The notes: generated by a model from the letters alone, not told the origin. DNA of 14,121 bases from Lachnospiraceae bacterium UBA6998 (GCA_002448395.1 DJXS01000104.1:1-14121), one strand, 5' to 3'; numbered from the stretch's first letter, positions 1 to 7,777 are shown. Translations and numbers: made by a program.

Positions 1-197
1 ATCTCGGAAATGAGATCAAGGAAGCGGTCGACTTCATGATGAGAACCGCGAGGGGTGAGGCCGGAGCTGGAACAGCTCCCGCTCAGCCGGCTGCGGAACA
101 GCCGCAGAGAGCCCCTGTCACATGTCCTTACTGCGGTGCCACGACAACGCCGGACGCAAACGGATGCTGTGAGTACTGCGGAAGCAAACTCATCTGA
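1..197 (+). CDS. C-terminal fragment of a zinc-ribbon protein (5' end outside window)
   Basis: The frame starting at base 3 is open from the window edge to TGA at 195-197 and gives the last 64 residues of a protein. It begins with a helix-like stretch (LGNEIKEAVDFMM), passes through an Ala/Pro/Gln-rich linker at about fragment residues 20-38, and ends in a small zinc ribbon. The ribbon consists of CPYCG (Cys41, Cys44) and CEYCG (Cys56, Cys59), with an extra Cys at 55. A C-terminal zinc ribbon behind a flexible linker is common in Firmicute membrane-associated or SPFH-type proteins, but the main domain is missing, so no function can be given. The next gene begins 41 bases downstream with no terminator between them, so co-transcription is possible. 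Confidence 0.75.
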   Translation, partial: LGNEIKEAVDFMMRTARGEAGAGTAPAQPAAEQPQRAPVTCPYCGATTTPDANGCCEYCGSKLI

Positions 198-238
198 ATC
201 CGGGAGGGCTTCCTGTAAGGTGCCCGGGAGGAACTGTA

Positions 239-1420
239 ATGCCTAGGAATATTCGCATTTGCGATATAGGAACAAAGATACTTGAGTTTTTTCTGGTCAC
301 CAGCACTGCACTGGTGATCAGTGTTATATGGTTCGGACCGATCACCCGCAAATGGGACTTCCTCGCCAACCCCGCCGCATGGCTTGCGGCAGGCACAGCG
401 GTCTTTCTGATCGAGTCCGCGCTATTTTGGGTCGGGATCATTCTGGTCTACACGTCTTCTTTGCAGCTGGGCTTTAAAAAGAGGGTCATCGGCGCGATCT
501 GCGGTTGGATCCCTTTCATAAATCTGTTCATGCTGGTCGGGATCATCAGGACCTGCAGGGAAGAAGTGTCGTTGGAGAGGAGCCTCGCTCTGCGGGATAA
601 GGAAAGAGCGGGAAAGCAGATCTGCAAGACAAAGTACCCGCTGCTTCTTGTGCACGGCGTGTTCTTCCGCGATTTCGACCACTTCAACTACTGGGGCAGG
701 ATTCCCGCGGAACTGGAGAAAAACGGCGCGACGATCTATTACGGCGAACACAACAGCGCGGCCGCGGTAAATGACAGCGCGCTGGAACTGGAAAAGAGGA
801 TAAAAGAGATTGTCCAACAGACGGGATGCGGCAAGGTAAACATCATCGCCCACTCCAAAGGGGGACTCGACTCCCGGACAGCGATCGCGACGACCTCTGC
901 AAGGCAGTACGTTGCTTCCCTGACGACTATCAACACACCCCACAGGGGATGCGAATTCGCGGACTATCTGCTTGGCGAGATTCCCCAAAAGCAGCAGGAA
1001 ATGATCGCGAAGCAGTACAATACAGTCGCCGCTAAACTGGGAGACAAAAATCCGGATTTCCTTGCGGCGGTTTACGACCTCACTTCGGAAAAATGCCGCG
1101 AGCGCAACGAAATCATTCACGATGATCCTGATATTTATTATCAGTCTGTCGGATCGGTCATGAATGAGGCGTCGTCGGGGCAGTTTCCTCTCAACTTTAC
1201 CTATCGTCTGGTCAAGTATTTTGACGGTGAAAATGACGGCCTGGTCGGTATAGATTCCTTTAACTGGGGATCCTCTCTGCAGATGGTCCGCCTGGAGAAA
1301 AAGGGCCGCGGGATCTCCCACGGAGATATGATCGACCTCAACAGAGAGAACCTGAAGGGACTGGATATTCGGGAATTCTACGTGCAGCTGGTGAGCGACC
1401 TGCGTGAACGGGGGTTCTGA
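239..1420 (+). CDS. Membrane-anchored lipase-like alpha/beta hydrolase
   Basis: This 393-residue protein starts at ATG 239 behind GGGAGGA (226-232). Three hydrophobic segments lie at roughly residues 14-33, 48-71 and 83-103, followed by a basic/acidic connector and then a hydrolase domain from about residue 133. The domain opens with PLLLVHG (oxyanion-hole His139-Gly140). It carries the nucleophile motif AHSKGG with Ser206, in the context AHSKGGLDSR typical of bacterial triacylglycerol-lipase relatives, and then TPHRG. The likely acid is Asp333 in ENDGLV and the likely base is His361 in SHGDM. The triad assignment is inferred from motif order. The active domain probably sits at the membrane surface, but which side is not clear. 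The substrate is unknown: a lipid or other ester is the best guess. The methionine sulfoxide reductase gene follows after 24 bases, suggesting an operon. Confidence 0.85.
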   Translation: MPRNIRICDIGTKILEFFLVTSTALVISVIWFGPITRKWDFLANPAAWLAAGTAVFLIESALFWVGIILVYTSSLQLGFKKRVIGAICGWIPFINLFMLVGIIRTCREEVSLERSLALRDKERAGKQICKTKYPLLLVHGVFFRDFDHFNYWGRIPAELEKNGATIYYGEHNSAAAVNDSALELEKRIKEIVQQTGCGKVNIIAHSKGGLDSRTAIATTSARQYVASLTTINTPHRGCEFADYLLGEIPQKQQEMIAKQYNTVAAKLGDKNPDFLAAVYDLTSEKCRERNEIIHDDPDIYYQSVGSVMNEASSGQFPLNFTYRLVKYFDGENDGLVGIDSFNWGSSLQMVRLEKKGRGISHGDMIDLNRENLKGLDIREFYVQLVSDLRERGF

Positions 1421-1444
1421 TGCTGCGGACCTAAGGAGTACAAT

Positions 1445-1912
1445 ATGACGGATTATGCATTAATAAAGGCACAGGCGGAGGCTATCATCGAGACAGAGCC
1501 GCACTATGTGGCTGCGCTGTCCAATATCTCAGCGCTGATCTATGAATCTCTTGACCGTCTCAACTGGGCGGGATTTTATCTTATGGACAGGGGCAGCCTT
1601 CTGGTGGGTCCCTTTCAGGGAAAGACCGCCTGCATACGGATTGAGATTGGAAAGGGCGTATGCGGCACAGCGGTGAAGGAAGAGAAGATCCAGCGGGTGG
1701 CAGACGTGCATGCTTTCCTGGGTCACATCGCCTGTGATTCGGCTTCCAATTCTGAGATCGTGCTGCCTGTCCGCAGCAGCGGCAGGATAGTCGGAGTGCT
1801 GGACATTGACAGCCCTGAGCTGAGCCGGTTCAGCGAAGAAGATGAGAAGGGGCTTGCGGACCTTGTGAATTGCATTGGAGACAAGGTGGATTTTGACGGA
1901 CTGCGCGGATGA
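1445..1912 (+). CDS. msrC: Free methionine-(R)-sulfoxide reductase (GAF-domain fRMsr)
   Basis: This 155-residue single GAF-domain protein starts at ATG 1445 behind AAGGAG (1433-1438). The sequence follows the YebR/MsrC family closely, with WAGFYL near residue 41, VGPFQGK at 54-60, GKGVCGTAV at 69-77, QRVADVH at 83-89, HIACDSASNSEIVLPV at 94-109 and GVLDIDS further on. The three family cysteines are present at Cys63, Cys73 and Cys97. In this family two of them form the thioredoxin-recycled disulfide and one attacks the sulfoxide. The enzyme reduces free L-methionine-(R)-sulfoxide to methionine in the cytoplasm, repairing oxidised methionine. Length is normal. The stop overlaps the start of the MATE gene (ATGA), so the two are translationally coupled. 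Confidence 0.93.
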   Translation: MTDYALIKAQAEAIIETEPHYVAALSNISALIYESLDRLNWAGFYLMDRGSLLVGPFQGKTACIRIEIGKGVCGTAVKEEKIQRVADVHAFLGHIACDSASNSEIVLPVRSSGRIVGVLDIDSPELSRFSEEDEKGLADLVNCIGDKVDFDGLRG

Positions 1913-3309
1913 GGAATGACAGTATAGAGAATGTGAATACGAATCGGGAAGCTGTAAATCCGATCACTGAGGGAGTGATCTGGAAGCAGCTTCTTCTGTA
2001 TTTTGTCCCTCTTTTGGGCGCGTCATTTCTGCAGCTCCTCTACAACACGGCAGATACGATCATCGTGGGCCGTTTCGTCGGCAAAACAGCGCTGACCGCA
2101 GTGGGCGGCTCCGCGGGACAGATCTATGCGATGGTGACGGAGTTTATGATCGGCGTGTCGGGAGGCGCGGGAGTGATCCTGTCCCAGGCATACGGAGCCA
2201 AAAACGAAAAACTACTGGACGACGGCCTGCACAATGCGGTCGCTCTGGCGCTTGTGCTGGGAACTGTCTTTATGACAGCAGGGCTGATCGTGTCCGGGCC
2301 TGTTCTAAGGCTCGCGGGAGCGCCGCAGGAGACCATGAAGGAGTCGGTATTATACCTGAGGATCGTTCTGTGCGGCCTGATTTCGAACGCGCTCTACAAT
2401 ATGGGCGCGAGCGCATTGCGAGCCGTGGGTGACTCCAAAAGACCTTTCCGCTTTTTGCTGTTCTGCAGTGTGCTGAACATCGCGCTGGATCTTTTGCTTG
2501 TGGCAGGACTGGGGCTTGGGATCGGAGGTGCCGCGCTGGCTACGATCCTGAGCCAGACGCTCAGCGCCCTGCTTGTCCTGCGCACTCTGATCCGGGGGAC
2601 CGGCCGGGAACTCATGCCGTGCCTGAATCCGCGCAGACTCCGTCTGCAGAGAGATATGGCCCTGAAGATGCTGCGGCTCGGCCTGCCTTTGGGATTCGAG
2701 ACACTGATGTACACTTTTTCCTGCGTTGTGCTGACTTCCGCTGTCAATACCTTCGGTACGGACACGGTGGCTGCCTATGCGGGTTTTGTCCGCATAGAGT
2801 CCTTCTACTGGATGCTGGAAGTTGCTCTGTCGGTGTCCATCACGACCTTTGCGGGGCAGAATCTCGGAGCCGGCAGGATGGACCGCGTGCACAGAGTCGT
2901 CAGGGAGGGCGCTGTTTTGATGTACCTGCTCATGGGGATGACCATTGTTATCATGTACACCGGCTGCCCGGTCTGGCTCGGACTTTTCACCACAGACGCC
3001 GGCGTTATTTCGATCGGCGTCGACATGATGCGGTACCTCCTGCCTTTCTATATTTTGTATGTGCCCAGCGGCCTGTTCTTCGCGACGCTTCGGGGAATGG
3101 GAGAGTCGCTGCGCCCCACACTGATCACCTTCTTCGGCGTTTGCGTCTTGAGGATCCTGTGGGTGGCATTCGTGTTCCCGCGAGCTTCTTCCATACGGGT
3201 CCTGCTGTTTTGCTTCCCGGTCTCCTGGACCGTCACATCGGTCACATATGCTTTTTACTATGCCTGGTTTATGAGAAAGAGGGCAAAACAGAGCGGGCAG
3301 AAGCCATAA
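1909..3309 (+). CDS. MATE-family multidrug/toxin efflux transporter
   Basis: This 466-residue polytopic membrane protein is predicted to have 12 helices in two halves. The first half contains the typical MATE signature region: WKQLLLYFVPLLGASFLQLLYNTADTIIVG is split around residues 25-54, followed by GRFVGKTALTAVGG at 54-67. The second half begins with LRLGLPLGFE and repeats the topology (AYAGFVRIES, FAGQNLGAGRMDRV). MATE proteins export cationic drugs or metabolites using a Na+ or H+ gradient; the substrate cannot be read from sequence. The ATG at 1909 overlaps the preceding TGA by 4 bases and has no clear Shine-Dalgarno of its own, so translation is probably coupled to the upstream reductase. 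Length is normal and no break is seen. An AT-rich stem-loop and T-run follow the stop. Confidence 0.93.
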   Translation: MRNDSIENVNTNREAVNPITEGVIWKQLLLYFVPLLGASFLQLLYNTADTIIVGRFVGKTALTAVGGSAGQIYAMVTEFMIGVSGGAGVILSQAYGAKNEKLLDDGLHNAVALALVLGTVFMTAGLIVSGPVLRLAGAPQETMKESVLYLRIVLCGLISNALYNMGASALRAVGDSKRPFRFLLFCSVLNIALDLLLVAGLGLGIGGAALATILSQTLSALLVLRTLIRGTGRELMPCLNPRRLRLQRDMALKMLRLGLPLGFETLMYTFSCVVLTSAVNTFGTDTVAAYAGFVRIESFYWMLEVALSVSITTFAGQNLGAGRMDRVHRVVREGAVLMYLLMGMTIVIMYTGCPVWLGLFTTDAGVISIGVDMMRYLLPFYILYVPSGLFFATLRGMGESLRPTLITFFGVCVLRILWVAFVFPRASSIRVLLFCFPVSWTVTSVTYAFYYAWFMRKRAKQSGQKP

Positions 3310-3322
3310 AACATGACTTTAC

Positions 3323-3367
3323 GATAATTTGCACAAAATTATCCAATATTTTTTTTGTTTTTTTACA
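3323..3367 (+). terminator. AT-rich intrinsic terminator candidate after the MATE gene
   Basis: A perfect 8-bp inverted repeat, GATAATTT (3323-3330) and AAATTATC (3336-3343), has a 5-base loop. It is followed within a few bases by a long T-rich run at about 3349-3364 interrupted by one G. The stem has few GC pairs, so termination may be inefficient, but it lies 14 bases after the stop and before a new promoter. Confidence 0.55.
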
Positions 3368-3395
3368 AATACGTTCATTATAAAGGGAAGATACC

Positions 3396-3423
3396 TTGTA
3401 ATTGGCAATTGAGATGATATAAT
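3396..3423 (+). promoter_or_regulatory. Sigma-A type promoter for the opp operon
   Basis: TTGTAA (3396-3401) and a perfect TATAAT (3418-3423) are separated by 16 bases, with an upstream TGA giving an extended -10 (TGATATAAT). Predicted transcription starts near 3430, leaving about a 98-base leader before the oppB start at 3528. The leader contains a 14-bp perfect palindrome and a small hairpin. Confidence 0.65.
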
Positions 3424-3476
3424 TTATTTTTGTATACAGTTATCCATTGTGGATCATTTATGGAGAAGCTGTTTAC

Positions 3477-3490
3477 TTTTAAGCTTAAAA
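3477..3490. repeat. 14-bp perfect palindrome in the opp leader
   Basis: TTTTAAGCTTAAAA is its own reverse complement. It lies about 50 bases downstream of the predicted transcription start and 37 bases before the oppB start codon. It could be a repressor-binding dyad, but it is AT-rich, so chance is also possible. Confidence 0.35.
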
Positions 3491-3527
3491 CGCTTTAGGA
3501 AATTACAACTGTGAAAGGGGAAAATCC

Positions 3528-4439
3528 ATGACTCGGTACATTGTAAAAAGAGTCCTTCTGGCGATTGTCAGTGTATTTATCATCTGCGCGATCACATTCT
3601 TTGCCATGAATGCGATTCCCGGAGGACCCTTCAACTCAGAAAAGGCACTTTCGGAAGCAACAAAGCAGGTTCTGGAGCAGCGCTACAACCTGGACAAGCC
3701 TGTCCCGGTACAGTTCGTCCTGTATCTCAAGAATCTCCTGCACGGAGATTTCGGCGTATCGCTCAAGACCGGCCGCGATATTAAGGATACACTTTTTTCC
3801 TGTTTCAAGGTGTCCGGACGTCTGGGCCTTACGGCTGCTGTATTGGCAGTTATAGCCGGCATTATACTGGGTTCAATGGCGGCCCTGTTCAGGAACGGGC
3901 CGATCGACCGTATCATCGTCTTCTTCACGACGCTGTTTACGGCGATGCCGTCCTTCGTGTTCGCGACCTTCCTTATGCTGGTATTCTGCATCAAGCTGAG
4001 GTGGTTGCCGGTCTGGGATGCGTCGAGTAAGTCGCTGATCCTGCCGGTCATAGCGCTGGCGGCATATCCGACGGCTTATGTCACACGTCTTACCAAGACT
4101 TCGATGCTGGATTCACTCGGTCAGGACTATATCCGCACCGCGAGAGCCAAGGGTGTTCCGATGGTCAAGGTCATCTTCAAGCACGCGCTCAGGAACGCGC
4201 TGATCCCCGTCATCACTTATGTAGGACCTATGCTTGCCTATATTTTGACAGGTTCCCTGGTCGTTGAGAACATCTTTACGATCGGCGGCCTGGGCCAGCA
4301 GTTCGTAAAGTCCATCAACAACCGTGACTATCCCATGATCATGGCAACCACCATCTTCCTGGCGGTCGTAATGGTCATCTGCAACCTTCTGAGCGATATC
4401 GCTTACAAAGTTGTCGATCCCAGGATCACATTGGACTAA
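3528..4439 (+). CDS. oppB: Oligopeptide/dipeptide ABC transporter permease (OppB/DppB type)
   Basis: This 303-residue permease starts at ATG 3528 behind AAAGGGG (3514-3520). The family pattern is clear: an N-terminal helix beginning TRYIVKR, then the IPGGPF turn near residue 30, a periplasmic-side segment with LGLDKP-like (YNLDKPVPVQ) and GDFGVSL, and then five more membrane helices. The cytoplasmic EAA coupling loop lies around residues 199-227 (QDYIRTARAKG ... HALRNALIPV), where the ATPases dock. GGLGQQF and the terminal VVDPRI are also typical. It pairs with the OppC-type permease to form the membrane channel of a class-I-like ABC importer. It is the first gene of the B-C-D-F-A cluster, and permease C starts 15 bases downstream. 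Confidence 0.95.
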   Translation: MTRYIVKRVLLAIVSVFIICAITFFAMNAIPGGPFNSEKALSEATKQVLEQRYNLDKPVPVQFVLYLKNLLHGDFGVSLKTGRDIKDTLFSCFKVSGRLGLTAAVLAVIAGIILGSMAALFRNGPIDRIIVFFTTLFTAMPSFVFATFLMLVFCIKLRWLPVWDASSKSLILPVIALAAYPTAYVTRLTKTSMLDSLGQDYIRTARAKGVPMVKVIFKHALRNALIPVITYVGPMLAYILTGSLVVENIFTIGGLGQQFVKSINNRDYPMIMATTIFLAVVMVICNLLSDIAYKVVDPRITLD

Positions 4440-4454
4440 GGAGGGCAGGTAAGT

Positions 4455-5513
4455 ATGGAAGCAAAGAAAAATCCTTTAAGCATGCAGATCAATCCTGCTC
4501 TGTTTGAAGCAGCTACAGATGACGAAAAGCGGCAGGCGGACGTCATGAGTGAATCTACCACCTTTTTCAAGGACGGTATGAGAAAACTCATGAAGAATCC
4601 TCTGGCAGTGGGATCCATTATTGTCCTTCTGCTCATCATCATCACGATCACAGTTGCTCCTTTGATCGTTCCGTATTCCTATTCGGAGATCATCAAGGTC
4701 AACGGCAGACGTGACAGATCCAACAAGAACCTCGCGGCTTTCGAGTACTCGGAAATGGAACAGAAGTACATAGAAGAAGGCGGAGAGGTGTTCCCCCATA
4801 TCCTGGGAACGGATTCCCTGGGCCGTGACTACTTTATCCGTGTGGTCTACGGTGCAAGGATCTCCCTGACTGTCGGTCTCTTCGCCAGTATCCTGGTCCT
4901 GATCATCGGCGTCATATACGGGTCGATAGCCGGATATACGGGAGGGCGAACGGATCTGATCATGATGCGTATCGTCGATATCATATATTCGCTGCCGGAC
5001 ATGCTGATCATCATTCTGCTGGCAACTGTCCTGCAGCCGATATTGGAAAACACCAATAACCCGATCGTAAACGCGCTCGGCACTAATATGATCTGTATTT
5101 TCATCGTATTCGGACTGCTGTACTGGGTCGGCATGGCCAGACTTGTCAGAGGCCAGATCCTTACGATCAAGAATAATGAGTACATCCTTGCGGCAAGATC
5201 GATCGGCGCAAAACCCGCCCATATCATCCGCAAGCACATTATTCCCAACTGTATTTCGGTCATCATCATTACAACAGCCCTGCAGATTCCTTCCGCGATC
5301 TTCACGGAGAGCTTTCTGTCATTCATCGGTATGGGCGTTAACGATCCCATGCCTTCCCTGGGATCTCTTGCGAACTCCGCCCGTGAAGGCCTGCAGACTT
5401 ATCCCATGCAGCTGGTCTACCCTGCGGTCCTGATCGTCCTGATCGTTCTGGCCTTCAACCTTCTCGGCGACGGCCTGCGCGACGCGTTCGATCCCAAGCT
5501 CAGAAGCAAATAA
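4455..5513 (+). CDS. oppC: Oligopeptide/dipeptide ABC transporter permease (OppC/DppC type)
   Basis: This 352-residue partner permease starts at ATG 4455, with AAGGAGGG (4438-4445) overlapping the oppB stop. Residues 1-35 form a cytoplasmic tail, followed by an OppC_N-like helix at about 48-74 (NPLAVGSIIV ... VAPLIVPY). A longer-than-usual polar insert lies at about 75-115 and includes KVNGRRDRSNKN. Then comes the family hallmark HILGTDSLGRD at 115-125 and the GARISLTVG helix. The EAA loop is at about 242-270 (EYILAARSIGAKPAHIIRKH). The end LGDGLRDAFDPKLR is canonical. The polar insert between the first helix and the GTD motif is seen in other clostridial OppC proteins and is likely extracellular. 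A 60-base gap with no evident structure precedes the first ATPase gene. Confidence 0.95.
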   Translation: MEAKKNPLSMQINPALFEAATDDEKRQADVMSESTTFFKDGMRKLMKNPLAVGSIIVLLLIIITITVAPLIVPYSYSEIIKVNGRRDRSNKNLAAFEYSEMEQKYIEEGGEVFPHILGTDSLGRDYFIRVVYGARISLTVGLFASILVLIIGVIYGSIAGYTGGRTDLIMMRIVDIIYSLPDMLIIILLATVLQPILENTNNPIVNALGTNMICIFIVFGLLYWVGMARLVRGQILTIKNNEYILAARSIGAKPAHIIRKHIIPNCISVIIITTALQIPSAIFTESFLSFIGMGVNDPMPSLGSLANSAREGLQTYPMQLVYPAVLIVLIVLAFNLLGDGLRDAFDPKLRSK

Positions 5514-5573
5514 GGGTCGGCGAGAGTTAACAAGAAGACGCCATTAGTATTGAAAGAGGAAAGCAGGTAAACC

Positions 5574-6602
5574 ATGAGTCAAAATACAGAAAAGCACACA
5601 CCGCTTCTGCAGGTCATTGACCTTCATACTTCCTTCAAGACCGATAAGGGAGAAGTCAAGGCAGTTAACGGTGTTACCTATACGCTGGAAGAAGGAAAGA
5701 GCCTCGGTATCGTAGGCGAGTCCGGTTCCGGCAAATCGGTCTCGGCCTATTCCATCATGCAGATCCTGGACGGAAACGGCCATATCACACAGGGCAAAGT
5801 ATTGTTCAAGGGTGAGGACATCACCAAATATACTCCCAAGCAGATGGAGGATTTCCGCGGAAGACACTGCGCTATGATCTTCCAGGATCCCATGACCTCC
5901 CTCAATCCCGTCTATACGGTGGGAAACCAGATCATGGAAGCCATCACCACACACAACAAGGTGAGTAAAGAAGAGGCCAGAAAGAAAGCGCAGGAGATGC
6001 TGGAGCTGGTAGGAATAAACGATGCGCCCCGCCGTCTCAAACAGTATCCCCATGAGCTCTCCGGCGGTATGCGCCAGCGTGTCATGATTGCTATGGCGCT
6101 GGTATCCGAACCTTCGATCCTGATCGCCGATGAGCCCACCACTGCTCTGGATGTTACCATCCAGGCGCAGATCCTGGAACTGATGATGGAACTGCAGAAA
6201 AAGCTGGGTATGGCGATCATCATCGTAACCCACGATCTGGGCGTTATCGCGCAGATGTCCGATGAGATCGTCGTTATGTACGGCGGAAGAATCTGCGAGC
6301 GCGGAACGGCAGAGGATATTTTCTACAATCCCTGCCATGAGTACACGAAGGGACTTCTGCGTTCCATCCCGTCCGTCAGCAATATGAAGAAAAAGCTGGT
6401 CCCCATCGCGGGTACGCCCATCAACCTTCTGAACATGCCCAAGGGATGCGCGTTCTGCGCAAGATGCGACAATGCCATGAAGATCTGCCTGACACAGGTT
6501 CCCGAGGAGGTCAGGATCGACAAGACCCACCTGGCTTCCTGCTGGATCAATATTAGGGATAACAATTATCTTCATGAAGAGGAAGCGGAGGTGAAAGCAT
6601 GA
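5574..6602 (+). CDS. oppD: Oligopeptide ABC transporter ATP-binding protein (OppD/DppD type)
   Basis: This 342-residue ATPase starts at ATG 5574 behind AGAGGAAAG (5555-5563). All ABC motifs are intact: Walker A GESGSGKS (48-55), Q-loop Gln104 in FQDPMTSLNP, signature LSGGMRQR (162-169), Walker B ILIADEP (182-188), D-loop ALDV and the switch His220. The C-terminal oligopeptide-transporter extension (about 255-330) has a cysteine pattern of Cys292, Cys298, Cys305 and Cys323, with an extra Cys295. The related mycobacterial OppD binds a [4Fe-4S] cluster there, so a cluster is plausible by inference. It forms the heterodimeric motor with OppF. Its stop overlaps the oppF start by 4 bases (ATGA), giving coupled translation. 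Confidence 0.95.
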   Translation: MSQNTEKHTPLLQVIDLHTSFKTDKGEVKAVNGVTYTLEEGKSLGIVGESGSGKSVSAYSIMQILDGNGHITQGKVLFKGEDITKYTPKQMEDFRGRHCAMIFQDPMTSLNPVYTVGNQIMEAITTHNKVSKEEARKKAQEMLELVGINDAPRRLKQYPHELSGGMRQRVMIAMALVSEPSILIADEPTTALDVTIQAQILELMMELQKKLGMAIIIVTHDLGVIAQMSDEIVVMYGGRICERGTAEDIFYNPCHEYTKGLLRSIPSVSNMKKKLVPIAGTPINLLNMPKGCAFCARCDNAMKICLTQVPEEVRIDKTHLASCWINIRDNNYLHEEEAEVKA

Positions 6603-7561
6603 GCAGCGAATACTTAGTTGAAGTAAAAGACCTGAAACAGTATTTTCCCATTCGCACCGGCTTTATGAAGACAACGCTCCTCAAGGCTGTTGACGGCGTC
6701 AACTTCGGCATAAAGCCCGGTGAGACTCTCGGACTTGTAGGAGAGTCCGGCTGCGGCAAGACGACAGTAGGCCGTACGCTGCTGCGACTCTATAAGCCCA
6801 CAGGCGGCGAGATCTATTACGACGGGAACCTGATCACGGATCAGAACATGATCCAGTACCGCCCCAAAATGCAGATGGTCTTTCAGGATCCCTATTCCTC
6901 TCTGGATCCCCGTATGACGGTCGAAGAGATCATCGGAGAGCCCCTCGATGTCCACAAGCTCTACTCCAACGCTAAGGAGAGAAGAGAGAAGATCCTGAGT
7001 CTTATGGAACTGGTCGGACTCAACGCGGAGCACGCCACAAGATATGTCCACGAGTTCTCCGGCGGACAGAGACAACGTATCGGTATCGCGAGAGCGCTGG
7101 CAGTAGATCCCAGATTCATCGTCTGCGATGAGGCCGTATCCGCGCTGGACGTTTCCATCCAGGCGCAGGTCATCAACATGTTTGAAGAGCTTCAGGAGAA
7201 ACTGGGTGTCGCCTACCTCTTTATCGCGCATGACCTTCTGGTCGTCAGGCATATTTCAGACCGTATCGCGGTAATGTATCTGGGAAGAGTAGTGGAGACA
7301 GCGGATGCTGATGAACTCTATGACAGCCCGATCCACCCTTACACACAGTCCCTGCTCTCTGCGGTTCCGATCCCGGATCCCAATATCGCCAAGAACTCCA
7401 AGAGAATCATACTCGAAGGCGATGTTCCCAGCCCGCTCCGCATGCCTTCAGGATGCGCTTTCCGCACCAGATGCCGCTTCGCGACAGAAAAGTGCGCGCA
7501 GGAGTGCCCGTCCCTGACAGACAGAGGAAACGGCCACATGGTCGCGTGCTGGAACAAGTAA
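6599..7561 (+). CDS. oppF: Oligopeptide ABC transporter ATP-binding protein (OppF/DppF type)
   Basis: This 320-residue second ATPase starts at ATG 6599. Its ribosome site GGAGGTGA (6587-6594) lies inside the end of oppD. The N-terminal YFPIRTGFMK is the typical OppF opening. Motifs are Walker A GESGCGKT (48-55), Q-loop FQDPYSSLDP, signature FSGGQRQR (153-160), Walker B FIVCDE (173-178) and switch His211. The Walker B stretch continues as CDEAVSALDV, with Ala where most OppF proteins also have a small residue. The C-terminal extension carries Cys286, Cys292, Cys299 and Cys317 (SGCAFRTRCRFATEKC ... ACW), the same cysteine spacing as in the D subunit. It energises import together with OppD. A 216-base gap with hairpins separates it from the binding-protein gene. 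Confidence 0.95.
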   Translation: MSSEYLVEVKDLKQYFPIRTGFMKTTLLKAVDGVNFGIKPGETLGLVGESGCGKTTVGRTLLRLYKPTGGEIYYDGNLITDQNMIQYRPKMQMVFQDPYSSLDPRMTVEEIIGEPLDVHKLYSNAKERREKILSLMELVGLNAEHATRYVHEFSGGQRQRIGIARALAVDPRFIVCDEAVSALDVSIQAQVINMFEELQEKLGVAYLFIAHDLLVVRHISDRIAVMYLGRVVETADADELYDSPIHPYTQSLLSAVPIPDPNIAKNSKRIILEGDVPSPLRMPSGCAFRTRCRFATEKCAQECPSLTDRGNGHMVACWNK

Positions 7562-7594
7562 AAGCTTCCGGCATCATGAAATTTTATTACTTTA

Positions 7595-7755
7595 ACGCGC
7601 ACAACTGCGTGTGAAGTAGTATAATCATTACGATGTGTTTTCTGCAGTGTATGAGATCTCCCTTTCAGGCAGAAGGGAATGAATCTGCACAGGCGGAACA
7701 TGCATAAATAAAAAAGTAACTGGCAGCAGGCCTGATCTGTGATCACGACTGCTGC
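7595..7755 (+). promoter_or_regulatory. Structured oppF-oppA intergenic region with hairpins and a -10-like box
   Basis: Three inverted repeats occur in this gap. The first is 7595-7601/7606-7612 (ACGCGCA with TGCGTGT, one G-T pair, 4-base loop, no T-run after it). The second is TCCCTT 7659-7664 with AAGGGA 7673-7678. The third is GCAGCAG 7723-7729 with CTGCTGC 7749-7755, ending 9 bases before the oppA ribosome site. A perfect TATAAT is at 7620-7625, but no good -35 is found at 16-18 bases. The region may supply a separate transcript, or stabilise and attenuate the mRNA so that the binding protein is made in excess of the membrane parts. Which of these applies is not determined. Confidence 0.4.
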
Positions 7756-7777
7756 AAAACAACAAAAGGAGGACGTT

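Noticed and set aside
422..1321. 299-residue minus-strand frame opposite the lipase gene
   Set aside because: It is a mirror frame of a GC-rich gene with intact catalytic motifs on the plus strand; no domain seen.
2619..3383. 254-residue plus-strand frame inside the MATE gene
   Set aside because: It is a +1 shadow of the transporter, rich in Arg/His/Pro, with no ribosome site.
5544..6575. 343-residue minus-strand frame opposite oppD
   Set aside because: oppD on the plus strand has all ABC motifs; the antisense product is rich in His/Asp/Gly in the manner of a shadow frame.
7659..7678. Hairpin TCCCTT/AAGGGA as a classical riboswitch or T-box
   Set aside because: No conserved riboswitch core or T-box motif could be recognised; recorded only as part of the structured gap.
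7739..7777. N-terminal extension of the oppA reading frame from a GTG at 7739
   Set aside because: It has no ribosome site and would put 13 polar residues before the signal peptide. ATG 7778 has AAAGGAGG at ideal spacing.
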